Shown here: positions 1-10,416 of the stretch, in pieces
Position numbering within the stretch: the stretch's first letter is position 1
How the letters are laid out: each line of letters starts with the position of its first letter
NCBI RefSeq assembly: GCF_017876795.1
Contig: NZ_JAGIOR010000004.1
Location: forward strand, 186,001 to 250,000
Reading direction: 5' to 3'
DNA length: 64,000 bases
DNA from: Rhizobium leguminosarum
Lineage (GTDB): Bacteria > Pseudomonadota > Alphaproteobacteria > Rhizobiales > Rhizobiaceae
Made by a program: the position numbers and the translations under genes
The notes under the pieces: model-generated
Told to the model about the DNA's origin: nothing
Seen by the model: only the letters and a program-made list of their open reading frames with translations
The model's database searches: none

Positions 1-2
1 TG

Positions 3-47
3 AGCGAACACGACGTTCTGGCCGCCGCCAACGGGAGGGAGGGATGA
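3..47 (+). CDS. Sugar ABC transporter ATP-binding protein, 3' end only (partial)
   Basis: The first bases read in frame as SEHDVLAAANGREG followed by TGA at 45-47. This acidic, alanine-rich tail is what is usually seen at the end of RbsA/MglA-type sugar ABC ATPases. The stop overlaps the start of the permease gene (ATGATG at 44-49), as expected for translational coupling in such operons. Only 14 residues are visible, so the call rests mainly on the downstream permease and binding protein. Confidence 0.6.
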   Translation, partial: SEHDVLAAANGREG

Positions 48-1090
48 TGTCCGAACAGCAAATTACGTCGAGTTCTCCAATTCAACCGGTAAAACGCATT
101 GATCCGCTTGCGGTGATCGTCCGCTTCCAAAGCCTGATCGGCCTTGTGCTGGTCTTTACAGGCGGCATCATATTCTCGCCGCGTCGGCATGGGGTCATCC
201 TGTTCATTCAACCCGACAATATCGCCAACATCGTCCGCGCGGTGTCCGAGACTGGCATCATCGCAATCGGGATGACCTTCGTGATCATAACGGCCGGGAT
301 CGATCTCTCGGTTGGGGCGACCCTTGGTCTTGCGAGCGTCGTCACAGCAACATTGATGGTCTCGGGCGGTTTTGGGCTGATCACGACAGTACTGGCCGTG
401 CTGCTGATGGGGACTTGTTTCGGCTTGGTCCAGGGAGCGATCTCAAGCAAGTTTCGGCTTGAAGCATTTATCGTCACTCTTGCCGGTTTGCAGGCAGCTC
501 GCGGGCTGGCGCTCGTTGTGTCGGGCAATCAGTACATCAATATCTCTTATGGCGATGGCCCTGGGCTGGCTCCCCCCATCTTTGCGGTTCTCGGCGGGCG
601 ATTGTTCGGCAACGTCGTTCCCGTGGCCACGATCGTCTTCTTGATTTTTGCCTGCATCGCCACATTGGCGCTGAACACGACCAGGTTCGGCCGTTACGTC
701 TATGCCGTTGGCGGCAACGAGCGCGCGGCTCGCATCTCAGGTGTTCCAGTCTCGGCAATCAAGATCGCCGTTTACGCCATTACCGGCTTTGCATCGGCGC
801 TAGCCGGCATCGTCCATGCCGGGCAATTCAATTTCGGAAGTGCCAATGATGGCACCGGATATGAACTGACGGCCATCGCGGCTGTCGTCATTGGCGGGAC
901 CAGCCTGTTTGGCGGCTCGGGTTCCATGGTCGGAACGATCGCCGGTACGATCATGCTTGGCGCCTTAGCCAATATTCTTCAGCTCAACAACATCACGCCA
1001 GCCATGCAGTTGCTTGCCACAGCGGCAATCATCGTTCTGGCGGCAGTCCTTCAATCCCTCGTTCGTCGCCGCGAAGGATTGGGCAGGTAG
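44..1090 (+). CDS. Ribose/xylose-type sugar ABC transporter permease (RbsC family)
   Basis: Inner-membrane permease of 348 residues (347 if the second ATG at 47 is used), close to the usual 320-350 for the BPD_transp_2 family. Hydrophobic segments run along the whole length. Family signatures include GITAGIDLSVGA-like sequence near residue 85 (TAGIDLSVGATLG) and the late cytoplasmic loop with GGNERAARISGV and ITGFASALAGIV. The glycine-rich GGTSLFGGSGS stretch near residue 285 is also typical. It overlaps the ATPase stop and is followed after about 50 bp by the binding-protein gene, giving an rbsA-rbsC-rbsB-like order. The substrate cannot be read from sequence; a pentose or related sugar is inferred from the family. 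Confidence 0.9.
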   Translation: MMSEQQITSSSPIQPVKRIDPLAVIVRFQSLIGLVLVFTGGIIFSPRRHGVILFIQPDNIANIVRAVSETGIIAIGMTFVIITAGIDLSVGATLGLASVVTATLMVSGGFGLITTVLAVLLMGTCFGLVQGAISSKFRLEAFIVTLAGLQAARGLALVVSGNQYINISYGDGPGLAPPIFAVLGGRLFGNVVPVATIVFLIFACIATLALNTTRFGRYVYAVGGNERAARISGVPVSAIKIAVYAITGFASALAGIVHAGQFNFGSANDGTGYELTAIAAVVIGGTSLFGGSGSMVGTIAGTIMLGALANILQLNNITPAMQLLATAAIIVLAAVLQSLVRRREGLGR

Positions 1091-1143
1091 TGTGGCGGCA
1101 TCTTCCGGAGGGTGGATCCGGGACCAATGTGGAGGAGAAAGTA

Positions 1144-2133
1144 ATGACACAGAACGCACTTCGATTTTCGAATGCCGGGCGCATGGCACTCCTGGCCGGC
1201 TCATGTCTTTGTATTGCCGGCGTGGCTCAGGCTGCTGATCCGCTTGTGAAGGCTTGCGCCAAGGATGGCGAATTCGTCATCGGCTTCTCGCAGGCAAACA
1301 ATGCGGAGCCCTACCGCCAGCACGTCAACGATGAACTTGAGACAGCCGCCAAGGCAGTCCCACAGTTCACACTGCAGATCGCCGACGGGGCAGGCAACGT
1401 CAACACTCAGACGTCGCAGGTCGACAATTTCATCACCCAAAAGGTCGACCTCCTGTTGATCTCGCCTTTCGAGGCGGCTCCGCTGACACCCGCCGTCAAG
1501 CGGGCAATGGACGCGGGTATCCCGGTCATCGAACTTGATCGCAAGACGAACGGTGAAGCTGGCAAGGACTACACAGCTTTCATTGGAGGCGATAACTACA
1601 AGATTGCGCTGGCTGCCGGCGAATATACGAGCAAGACGCTTCTTCCAGATGGCGGCGAGGCTGCCGTGCTGGAGGGCCTGCCGAGTTCGACACCCGCCGT
1701 CGAGCGGCTCAATGGCTTCAAAGATGGCGTGAAGGCCAATTCGAAGATCCAGATCGTGGCCGAACAGGCGGCCGACTGGCTGCCGGATAAAGCGCAAACG
1801 GCGTTCGCCGCCATGCTGCAGGCTCATCCGGATATCAAGATGGTCTATGCCAGCAATGATATGATGGCGGCGGGTGCGCTGCTTGCTGCAAAAGGTGCCG
1901 GTAAGAGCGTGAAGATCATCGGCACTGACGGCCTGCCTGGGCCTGCCGGGGGAATTGAAGCGGTCGCAAAGGGCGATTGGTCTGCGACCTTTACCTATCC
2001 TACGGGAGGGAAGGAGGCGATCGACATGGCAAAGTCGATATTGCTGGACTGCGCGTCGTCTGTTGAGCCAACGGTAACGGTCGATACCACAGCCATCACG
2101 CCCGAAAACGCGAAGCAAATGATGGGTAAGTAA
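1144..2133 (+). CDS. Periplasmic sugar-binding protein of ribose type (RbsB family)
   Basis: Binding protein of 329 residues with an N-terminal signal peptide (hydrophobic LLAGSCLCIAGVAQA, likely cleavage after AQA). The mature part has the periplasmic-binding-protein type 1 fold pattern: FVIGFSQANNAEPYRQ at the start of lobe 1, DLLLISPFEAAPLTPAVK, a hinge near GIPVIELDRKTNGE and the late KIIGTDGLPGPAGGIEAV. The ATG at 1144 is chosen because GAGGAG lies just upstream and because it places the signal peptide correctly; the frame is open further upstream without a plausible start. It delivers sugar to the upstream permease. Confidence 0.92.
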   Translation: MTQNALRFSNAGRMALLAGSCLCIAGVAQAADPLVKACAKDGEFVIGFSQANNAEPYRQHVNDELETAAKAVPQFTLQIADGAGNVNTQTSQVDNFITQKVDLLLISPFEAAPLTPAVKRAMDAGIPVIELDRKTNGEAGKDYTAFIGGDNYKIALAAGEYTSKTLLPDGGEAAVLEGLPSSTPAVERLNGFKDGVKANSKIQIVAEQAADWLPDKAQTAFAAMLQAHPDIKMVYASNDMMAAGALLAAKGAGKSVKIIGTDGLPGPAGGIEAVAKGDWSATFTYPTGGKEAIDMAKSILLDCASSVEPTVTVDTTAITPENAKQMMGK

Positions 2134-2140
2134 AGGTGCA

Positions 2141-2182
2141 GGCTCAACCCGGCTGGGCGCATCTGCCTAGCCGGGTCGAGCC
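2141..2182 (+). terminator. Stem-loop after the sugar transporter operon
   Basis: Fourteen-base arms (GGCTCAACCCGGCT and AGCCGGGTCGAGCC) pair with a single mismatch around a 14-base loop, starting 8 bp after the binding-protein stop. No strong T-run follows, so it may work as a Rho-independent-like terminator or as a 3' mRNA stabiliser. The rest of the gap to 2296 holds no gene that I can support. Confidence 0.6.
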
Positions 2183-2296
2183 AATCTTGGCTGGAGCGCG
2201 TCGAGCCCTTGCTTATCTCTATCACGGCGATGCCAAACCCCCGTTGAGCGATTGTCGAACGCGCAAGCCTGGAGTGTTTAGGGAAGCGTATAGCGA

Positions 2297-4414
2297 TCAG
2301 CCTGCCTCGGTCAGTCCCTCGTCTTTCGCACGGCAAAATTCGATCAACTGCTCCGAGGTCATTGGTCGCGCCAGCGCGTAACCCTGCAGCAAATGGCAAC
2401 CAAGATCTTTCAGGATCTTTGCATGCTCCATTGTCTCCACGCCCTCCGCAACGATGTCGATGTTTTGTGACCGGCCAATTTCTATGATCGAGGAAACCAG
2501 ACGGCGTTGAGATGGCGAGGCGATAATCGGCTTGATAATTTCCCGATCGATCTTCAATCTTCGCGGCTCAAATCTCAGTAGACTGACGATACTGGCATGT
2601 TCAGTGACGAAATCGTCGATCTCGATTTCAATGCCAAGCTCTTTGACAGCTGGAATTATCTCATTGAGAACAGGCTGGAGATGGTCGAAGGAGATTGTCT
2701 CCAGCAACTCGAAACACAGGCGACCTCTCGCTACGGGAAGCTCGGATAGCTCCGCAAGCAGATTTGCCTGCGCCAGTCGACGCGCTGAAATGTTTACCGA
2801 GACACGCGGGATCTGCATTCCCAAGCTGTCCCATCTTGTAAGTTCGAAGAGAGCCTTTTGCAGGATCAGCCGGTCCATGTCCCCGCTACGCCCCAGCCTT
2901 TCGGCGACATCAAGAAATTTGTTTGGGCCGAGCAGACCTTTTTTCGGGTGATCCCACCGGGCAAGTGCCTCAACGCCGGCGCGGCCGCGGCCCGACTTCT
3001 TTGCCTCGTACAGAGCCAGATCGGCATTCAGAAGCAATTGGCCGAGGTCCCGCCCGCGAGCCTGCGGGGTCTCCCAGGCGACACCGACGCTGGCGCCAAC
3101 GGCACACTCCACGCCATCAATAAAGATTGTCTGCTCGAGGGAATCGACAATCAGACTGGCTAATGCCTTTGCTTTAGGCTCGGGATTAGCACTCCAGCTG
3201 GCGAAGATGAACTCATCTCCGCCGATCCGAGCGGCGACCTCGTTTGGGCCGGCCAACCCGGCAAGGCGCGACGCCGTTGCTTGCAAGACCGTGTCACCGC
3301 CGGCATGCCCTTTCGTGTCGTTGATCTCTTTAAATCGATCCAGGTCGATATGGATGAGTATCAGACAATCTTCTGGATCAGGTCTCGGCGGCTGCGAGAT
3401 GATCTGGTCGACAAATCGTCGATTGGGAAGTCCCGTCAGTGCGTCGTGCAACGACAGGTACTCCAGCCGTTGCCGTGCGCGAACGAGCTTTTTCTTGTGA
3501 AGGCGAAGCTTTTCAATGGTTCTTTGGCGTGATTTCGTCAGAAAACCGACCCAGATGATTGGCGCAACGACACATAACGACAACAGGCTCGCATAGAACT
3601 CAAAAATGCCGATCTGGCTATTTTGGCCCCATCCGCCTTTAGGCGCCGCGACGAGGGTCCACCGGCCATAAGTCATATCGACGGACGCCTGAACCGGTTT
3701 CTTCGAAAAAGTTTGCAGGCTGCCGAAGAACACATTTTTAGGAAGATCCGGTTCCGGTACAGTACTGATGGCAATCTCAAGGTCGGTCGATTCAAGGCCG
3801 CTTTCTCGGTAGAGCTTTGGTATATCTATCAGCCCAGACAGCAGACCCCAAAAGACCTGGCTCCTTCCGTCAGTGACATAAATTGGCCATCTGACAACGA
3901 AGGCAGTTCCACCTTGGACAAGGTCCACAGGGCCGGTCAGAACGATATTATGGGTGTTGCGCGCCAGCATTGCGCTATCGCGCTGCTTCTCATTCGTTCG
4001 GTAATCGAGCCCGATGGCTTTTTCGTTGCCCTTTTCTGGATAAACCCATTTGACCACCATGCCGGGCGCCGCGGCGAAGCTGCGCAGTTGTGAATCGGGC
4101 TGCAAAATCTGCGCGGCAAGCTTGGAAAATCGATTCTGGTCCATCGTCGGGTCGACCGCAATTCCAGCCGCCAGCCCTTGCAACAATTTCACATTGCTAT
4201 TGAGGTTCGTTTGAAGTCGAGATGATACGGTGGCAAGCTCACCGGCAACAATCGAGCGTTCATCAGCGAGCGATCGCTCGAGCCGCCAGTTCGTTGCAAC
4301 AAAGACGACGATGATTGCAATAATTGCAGCAAATATTGCGGGAGCAAATGCGCCGGTTTGGCTTACAGCGCGCGCGAGGCTGCGCATCAAATTTGGATAT
4401 CTTCGAAACTTCAT
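2297..4414 (-). CDS. Membrane GGDEF-EAL protein with CHASE-like sensor and shortened EAL entry
   Basis: Predicted cyclic-di-GMP enzyme of 705 residues from the ATG at 4414. An N-terminal membrane segment (FAAIIAIIVVFVATNW), a periplasmic CHASE-like region to about residue 270 and a second membrane segment (FYASLLSLCVVAPIIWVGF) precede the GGDEF domain. The GGDEF motif is intact (RIGGDEF near residue 400) with metal-binding DLDRFKEIND, so diguanylate cyclase activity is plausible. The sequence then passes from ALYEAKKSGRGR directly into GVEALARWDHP. The usual linker, first helix and YQP strand of the EAL domain, some 60-70 residues, are absent. Later EAL features are partly altered (IDDFVTE instead of DDFGTG; AEGVET kept). 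Phosphodiesterase activity is doubtful. An upstream ATG at 4453 is possible but has no better ribosome site. Confidence 0.85.
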   Translation of the reverse strand: MKFRRYPNLMRSLARAVSQTGAFAPAIFAAIIAIIVVFVATNWRLERSLADERSIVAGELATVSSRLQTNLNSNVKLLQGLAAGIAVDPTMDQNRFSKLAAQILQPDSQLRSFAAAPGMVVKWVYPEKGNEKAIGLDYRTNEKQRDSAMLARNTHNIVLTGPVDLVQGGTAFVVRWPIYVTDGRSQVFWGLLSGLIDIPKLYRESGLESTDLEIAISTVPEPDLPKNVFFGSLQTFSKKPVQASVDMTYGRWTLVAAPKGGWGQNSQIGIFEFYASLLSLCVVAPIIWVGFLTKSRQRTIEKLRLHKKKLVRARQRLEYLSLHDALTGLPNRRFVDQIISQPPRPDPEDCLILIHIDLDRFKEINDTKGHAGGDTVLQATASRLAGLAGPNEVAARIGGDEFIFASWSANPEPKAKALASLIVDSLEQTIFIDGVECAVGASVGVAWETPQARGRDLGQLLLNADLALYEAKKSGRGRAGVEALARWDHPKKGLLGPNKFLDVAERLGRSGDMDRLILQKALFELTRWDSLGMQIPRVSVNISARRLAQANLLAELSELPVARGRLCFELLETISFDHLQPVLNEIIPAVKELGIEIEIDDFVTEHASIVSLLRFEPRRLKIDREIIKPIIASPSQRRLVSSIIEIGRSQNIDIVAEGVETMEHAKILKDLGCHLLQGYALARPMTSEQLIEFCRAKDEGLTEAG

Positions 4415-4596
4415 CAGGTTGCCGGTGTGGATGACAGGCCTGTACCCTTGCACAGTTTGTTTAAGGCAACGCTAAACCGAATTCACTTGTGATGGCTGCT
4501 TGCCCGTGATCATCTCCTGCTTTTGACCAGCACTCGGTGAGTGTCGTGAATAGTGTTAAGCGCGCGCCCTTTGCAGGACACGCGCTGAGTCACGTT

Positions 4597-5196
4597 TCAG
4601 AGGCGATAGCGGCTGCGTTCTTTGTCGATTTGTTCTGGACTATAGGGGTCGAGCGTGTCATCGAACCTGGTCCACCCCTCTTTGGTGTAGGCAGCGCGGC
4701 GTGCAGCAGGGTCGACCCACCTGGATCGCTTGAGGATCGCTTCTGCTTCCGGGACAAGCGCATCCTGAACCCTGGCGGTGACCAGCGAGCCGCCTCGGCG
4801 AACGCCTTCGGCATAGACATTTGCGTCCTCGTCAGAGACGCCGGAACTTGTCATCGCGCCGATGATGCCCCCTGTCGCACCGCCGGCAACAGCCCCGGCG
4901 GCAGCGCCGGCGGCGGTTGCCGCCAGCCAGCCGGCTGCGACAACCGGGCCAACACCCGGGATCGCCATCAGGCCGAGGCCTGTCAGAAGGCCGCCGGCGC
5001 CGCCGACAACCGCGCCAATGCCAGCACCAGTACCCGCCCCTTCGCCGGCATTCGAATGGTCGCCGTGGCGATTGTCTGCATTATTCGAAACGATGCTGAT
5101 GTCATTGGAAGGAACACCGGCGGATTCAAGCGCGCTGACTGCAGAGCTTGCGTCGGTATAATCATCGAAAAGTCCAGTTACGGTTCTCATGTTCAT
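4597..5196 (-). CDS. Glycine/alanine-rich general stress protein (YflT/17M-like N-terminus)
   Basis: 199 residues. The first 35 residues (RTVTGLFDDYTDASSAVSALE, then PSNDISIVSNN) match the heat-induced stress protein YflT/17M domain. A long Gly/Ala-rich hydrophobic centre (residues 50-110) suggests membrane association. The C-terminus has SRWVDPAARRAAYTKEGW, a motif common in alphaproteobacterial relatives. The start at 5196 is preferred because GGAGAA lies directly upstream of ATGAACATG; an upstream ATG at 5226 would overlap the neighbouring gene. The function is a stress role inferred from family membership. Confidence 0.8.
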   Translation of the reverse strand: MNMRTVTGLFDDYTDASSAVSALESAGVPSNDISIVSNNADNRHGDHSNAGEGAGTGAGIGAVVGGAGGLLTGLGLMAIPGVGPVVAAGWLAATAAGAAAGAVAGGATGGIIGAMTSSGVSDEDANVYAEGVRRGGSLVTARVQDALVPEAEAILKRSRWVDPAARRAAYTKEGWTRFDDTLDPYSPEQIDKERSRYRL

Positions 5197-5222
5197 TTCT
5201 CCTGAATGGCTTATTTTTTGCG

Positions 5223-5540
5223 TCACTTGGCGACGATGTTGCCCTGGTAGTCGAGAGCGATCACGACGGCCTTGCCGTCCTTCATGCCCGATGCCATCCA
5301 GATGCCCCTGTCATCCTTCTTGAGGTCTTTGACCTCGGTATATCCGGCCTTCTCAATGCGATCCTTTGCCTGACCCTCGGTGAAGCTGTTGGCGCCTTCC
5401 ACGGGGGCGGTCGCATTGTTTGATCCAGGCGTTGCAATGGCCGGGGTCTTGCCATCACTTGTCGTTGCGGGCGCCGTCTGGGCGATTGCTGACAATGCTG
5501 AAGCGCCGAGAAGCGCTGCGGCCAAAATAAACTTGTTCAT
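5223..5540 (-). CDS. Small periplasmic PepSY-like protein
   Basis: 105 residues with a clear signal peptide (FILAAALLGASALSAIAQ) and a Thr/Pro/Ala-rich stretch. A compact C-terminal domain follows (QAKDRIEKAGYTEVKDLKKDDRGIWMASGMKDGKAVVIALDYQGNI) that matches PepSY/YpeB-like folds seen in many rhizobial secreted proteins. GAGGAA precedes the ATG. It lies upstream of, and in the same direction as, the stress protein, so the two may be cotranscribed. The role is unknown; PepSY domains are often linked to protease inhibition or envelope stress. Confidence 0.8.
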   Translation of the reverse strand: MNKFILAAALLGASALSAIAQTAPATTSDGKTPAIATPGSNNATAPVEGANSFTEGQAKDRIEKAGYTEVKDLKKDDRGIWMASGMKDGKAVVIALDYQGNIVAK

Positions 5541-5689
5541 GGGAATTTCCTCTCGTGTCGAACCTCTCTGATCCGTGAGCAGAAAACCTCATGCGACCCT
5601 ATTCGTTCCCCGTTCCAGAACTTAAAATTCGAATGCCCGGCTTTGCCGATTTGCTGCTGGATCACAGGCTTGGCGCGCAGCGGGCTCGT

Positions 5690-6125
5690 CAATTGTGGGT
5701 GGCTTGAGCGATTTCACCGCTTCCAAGCGCTCTATTTGGGCGATGATGATCCGCGCTTCTGCGGAAGCGGTCGTCTATTCGGCAGTCTCCAGAATCGACC
5801 AAACTATGCGAAGGTGCGCTCCACGACCCATCGACGGGGCCGGACGTCGAAGCCCTTACCTTGACAGTCCACTCGACGCTCTTGACGCGACATGGTCGCA
5901 GCCCGCCCCTCAGCGTCAGTCCGCATAGCCGCCGTCGGTAAAGATATGTCGGAGCCGCGGCCGGCGCGCGCGAGCGCGCCGTCGTGATCCCGCAAATCTG
6001 CGTTGTCAACCACCGGCCCAACCAATTGTCGGAAGGTATCAACGACGATGTGACGCTCGCCCTTTCATCCCTGATCCGTTGTGGCCGGCAATCAAACTTT
6101 CGATGGTCTCACACCTCTGATTGTC
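5690..6125 (-). pseudogene. Remnant of an IS5-type transposase
   Basis: Read on the minus strand, pieces of an IS5-family DDE transposase appear in different frames: ERHIVVDTFRQLVGPVV with NADLRDHDGA, then GFDVRPRRWVVERTFA near 5830, which is the conserved C-terminal box. A TAG follows RTFA directly and the next piece (EARIIIAQIERL) lies in another frame. The N-terminal half is missing. The gene is dead. It sits where thiE would be expected and probably marks the event that removed it. No other gene is supportable between 5541 and 6109. Confidence 0.75.
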
Positions 6126-6156
6126 GATGTTTCCAGCGGACAGGATCAAGCGTCAT
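6109..6156 (-). pseudogene. thiE: thiE stub (five native codons, then IS sequence)
   Basis: The thiG stop overlaps an ATG (ATGA at 6153-6156), and this reading frame begins MTLDP, the usual start of rhizobial thiamine-phosphate synthase (MxLDPFYLIVD). It then runs into VRWKHRQSEV and stops at 6109. The switch occurs where sequence leading into the IS5-type remnant begins. ThiE joins the pyrimidine and thiazole moieties, so this operon alone cannot complete thiamine phosphate synthesis. Confidence 0.6.
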
Positions 6157-6926
6157 GCGAAGATCGCCTTTCCGATCACGGGTGTCGAAGGCACGGCCAT
6201 GTCGCGCGGCTCCAACATACCTGCGCCGAATGCCTGCCTGCCGGCATCGATGACCTTGGCAAAGGCTTCTGCCATCGCGGCCGGGTCGCCGGCGCCGGCA
6301 ATCGCGGTGTTCAGCAGCACGGCATCGAAGCCCAGCTCCATGACGATGGCCGCATGCGAGGGCCGGCCGATACCGGCATCCACGATGAGCGGCACGTCGG
6401 GAAAATGCGCCCGCATCGATCGAAGCCCGGAAAGATTTTGTGGCCCTGCCGCAGATCCGATCGGCGCGCACCAGGGCATCAGCACCTGGCATCCGGCCTC
6501 GATCAGACGCTCGGCAACGACCAGATCGTCCGTCGTATAGGGAAAGACCTCGAAACCCTCGCCGGTGAGGATGCGTGCCGCTTCCACCAGCGCGAAGACA
6601 TCCGGCTGAAGCGTGTCGTGATTGCCGATCACCTCCAGCTTGATCCAGTTGGTGCGAAAGACTTCCTTGGCCATCTTTGCCGTCAGCACCGCCTCGGATA
6701 CGCCATGGCAGCCGGCCGTGTTGGGGAGAACGTGAACGCCGAGCGCACGGATCATGTCGAAGAAAGCGCCGCCATTGCGCCCGCCGGCCATTTCGCGGCG
6801 CAGCGACACGGTAACGATCTCGGTTTTAGAGCGCGTGATGGCTTCGGTCAGGATCGCCGGCGAGGGGTAACGCGCGGTGCCGAGAAATAGGCGTGATGTG
6901 ATTTGGCTTCCGTAAAGATCAAGCAT
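6153..6926 (-). CDS. thiG: Thiazole synthase ThiG
   Basis: 257 residues, normal for ThiG. It forms the thiazole phosphate from deoxyxylulose phosphate, glycine imine and ThiS thiocarboxylate. Visible family features are [10 protein letters not shown] at the N-terminus, [25 protein letters not shown] with the Schiff-base lysine region IKLEVIGN, the [15 protein letters not shown] loop and the phosphate-binding [29 protein letters not shown]. It follows thiS by 2 bp and its stop overlaps the truncated thiE start. The operon is driven from the TPP riboswitch upstream of thiC. Confidence 0.97.
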   Translation of the reverse strand: MLDLYGSQITSRLFLGTARYPSPAILTEAITRSKTEIVTVSLRREMAGGRNGGAFFDMIRALGVHVLPNTAGCHGVSEAVLTAKMAKEVFRTNWIKLEVIGNHDTLQPDVFALVEAARILTGEGFEVFPYTTDDLVVAERLIEAGCQVLMPWCAPIGSAAGPQNLSGLRSMRAHFPDVPLIVDAGIGRPSHAAIVMELGFDAVLLNTAIAGAGDPAAMAEAFAKVIDAGRQAFGAGMLEPRDMAVPSTPVIGKAIFA

Positions 6927-6928
6927 GC

Positions 6929-7126
6929 TCAGCCTCCCTGCATCGGGGTCAGGACCTCGATCCTGTCGTTGTCGTTCAGCATGTGCTCACCGCGATCCTC
7001 GCGATGAACCAGTTCGCCGTTGACGGCGGTCGCCAGCCAGTCGCCTTCGTAATCGAGTGCGGCCAGAAGCTGCGAAAGCGTCGTGGCCGCGATTGTCTGG
7101 GCTTCGCCATTGATGATCAGCTGCAT
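6929..7126 (-). CDS. thiS: Sulfur carrier protein ThiS
   Basis: 65 residues, ubiquitin-like, ending in the Gly-Gly tail (LTPMQGG) that is adenylylated and converted to a thiocarboxylate. The N-terminal [12 protein letters not shown] is typical. The ATG at 7126 is selected because AAGGAGC precedes it and because a longer open frame upstream is antisense-like sequence inside thiO. It lies between thiO and thiG in the canonical rhizobial order. Confidence 0.95.
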   Translation of the reverse strand: MQLIINGEAQTIAATTLSQLLAALDYEGDWLATAVNGELVHREDRGEHMLNDNDRIEVLTPMQGG

Positions 7127-7145
7127 TGGTGCTCCTTTGCTTCGG

Positions 7146-8096
7146 CTATTTGGAGAAAACGAGATCGGCGGCCTCGGCCGCCATGGTCGGCGCCAGCAGA
7201 AAACCGTGGCGATAAAGGCCGTTGAAAACGACGACCTTACCCTCCCGCACGACGCGCGGAAAATTGTCGGGGGGTGCAGGGCGGATGCCGGCGCCGGTTT
7301 CGACGACGGCGGCGTCGGCAAAGGCTGGGTGCAGCGCGTAGGCCGTGTTCAGCAATTCCATCAGCGAGCGTGCGGTGATCGGGCCGTCGGAATCGGTCTC
7401 GATCATCGTCGCGCCGATCATGAAGAACCCGTTGCTACGGGGAACGACATAGACGGGAAAGCGCGGATGAAGCAGACGGACGGGCCGGGCGAGCGTGACC
7501 TCTTCGGTGTAAAGATAGAGCATCTCCCCACGGACGCCGCGCAGGTCGCGATCTTGTCCGATACGGGCGGCGCCGGTGCAGTCAACGATATCGGAGAAAT
7601 CGTCTTCGCTCGGATCGGCGTCGGTAAAGGCGACGCCGTTTGCCGACAGCTGCTCTTTCAATCCGCGCAACGCCTGACGCGGGTCGAGATGCGCTTCGCG
7701 TGGGAAGAATAGGCCGTGCCTGAAGCGCGTGGCGAGCATGGGCTCGAGAGCGGCGATATCGCTCTCTTCAACCCATTGATAACCGGTCGTGCGGCTGGCA
7801 AACCGCTTCAACTCGCCATGGTCGCGCGTTGAGGCGACGACGAGCGTGCCGTTGCGGACGACGTTGGCGGGCAGGATCGCCTCCCACCGATCGGCGGCAT
7901 CGAGGCCGCGTGTCAGCACGGCCTCGTCGGCGCTTTCCCGCTCGCACCAGGGCGCTAGCATGCCGCCGGCGAGCCAGGACGCCGCACGAGCGAAGTTCGG
8001 GTGCGGATCGAAGACCGTGACATCGGCACCCCGGGCATGCAATTCCCGGGCGACGGTGAGGCCGGCGACGCCGGCCCCTTTGACAAGCACGCGCAT
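7146..8096 (-). CDS. thiO: Glycine oxidase ThiO
   Basis: 316 residues of the DAAO-type FAD oxidoreductase family; it oxidises glycine to the imine used by ThiG. The N-terminal Rossmann motif reads VKGAGVAGLTVARELHARGADVTVFD, followed by the family WLAGGMLAPWCE block. C-terminal FAD/substrate sequences include MIGATMIETDSDG and GIRPAPPDNFPRV, with NGLYRHGFLLAP near the end. The gene starts 3 bp after the thiC stop and is followed by thiS. Confidence 0.95.
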   Translation of the reverse strand: MRVLVKGAGVAGLTVARELHARGADVTVFDPHPNFARAASWLAGGMLAPWCERESADEAVLTRGLDAADRWEAILPANVVRNGTLVVASTRDHGELKRFASRTTGYQWVEESDIAALEPMLATRFRHGLFFPREAHLDPRQALRGLKEQLSANGVAFTDADPSEDDFSDIVDCTGAARIGQDRDLRGVRGEMLYLYTEEVTLARPVRLLHPRFPVYVVPRSNGFFMIGATMIETDSDGPITARSLMELLNTAYALHPAFADAAVVETGAGIRPAPPDNFPRVVREGKVVVFNGLYRHGFLLAPTMAAEAADLVFSK

Positions 8097-8099
8097 ATG

Positions 8100-9965
<1,866 letters not shown>

Positions 9966-10036
9966 TCAGCCGGAATGATGGAAAACGCCGGCATGGATTC
10001 CACGCGTGAATCCGAAAGCCTTCGAGCGCTTGCACC

Positions 10037-10144
10037 GTCCCTACGCCAGTATGAACTGGATCAGGTTCAACGGGTCACTGCGCCACAACCGGCAAAGCCG
10101 TATTGTCCAGCAGTATCTCAGCCCCTTGCCGGGACCCCCCTGGT
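10037..10144 (-). promoter_or_regulatory. TPP riboswitch (THI element) of the thiC operon
   Basis: The minus strand carries the conserved thi-box parts in order: GGGGTCCCGGCAAGGGGCTGAGA, a variable arm, then GACCCGTTGAACCTGATCC, a short helix and CTGGCGTAGGGA. CTGAGA and TGAACCTGATC form the pyrimidine sensor and GCGTAGGGA closes the pyrophosphate-sensor side. TPP binding is expected to repress thiC translation or transcription. Confidence 0.95.
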
Positions 10145-10335
10145 GAATGTCGGCAATCGTAGAGGGCGGTCGCTCATGATGTCAAGCTTGGGCTTCCGGT
10201 GCCTGCCAGAACGGTTTCCTCGCTGTGGCCGTAGCGGCAAAGAATTCGCCGACCCTCTATCGGTGCGAGGGACGAATGGTGAGTTGGGCTTGCTTCGGCG
10301 GTATGCCTTGTCTGACTGCGGGATGGGGGGGCCGT

Positions 10336-10376
10336 AGAGGGAGAGGAGGGAAGGGGATTTCGCGACGGGTTTGGAG
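10336..10376 (+). promoter_or_regulatory. Leader motif shared with the toprim gene
   Basis: Within the gap 10145-10416 ahead of the ParB-like gene, AGAGGGAGAG is followed 31 bp later by GGGTTTGGAG. The same two blocks with similar spacing (35 bp) occur at 25716-25760 ahead of the toprim protein gene. This suggests a common leader or promoter for plasmid genes. Base identity between the blocks is partial, so the call is tentative. Confidence 0.35.
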
Positions 10377-10416
10377 GCTGGAGAGAGTTCCTGCCGGCTC
10401 GTCACGGAGAAACGAT

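Noticed and set aside
1201..2118. Long minus-strand frame within the sugar-binding gene
   Set aside because: Shadow of the real gene; no domain, no ribosome site.
5643..5864. Plus-strand frames in the thiE/IS scar
   Set aside because: They lie opposite recognisable transposase remnants and have no domain.
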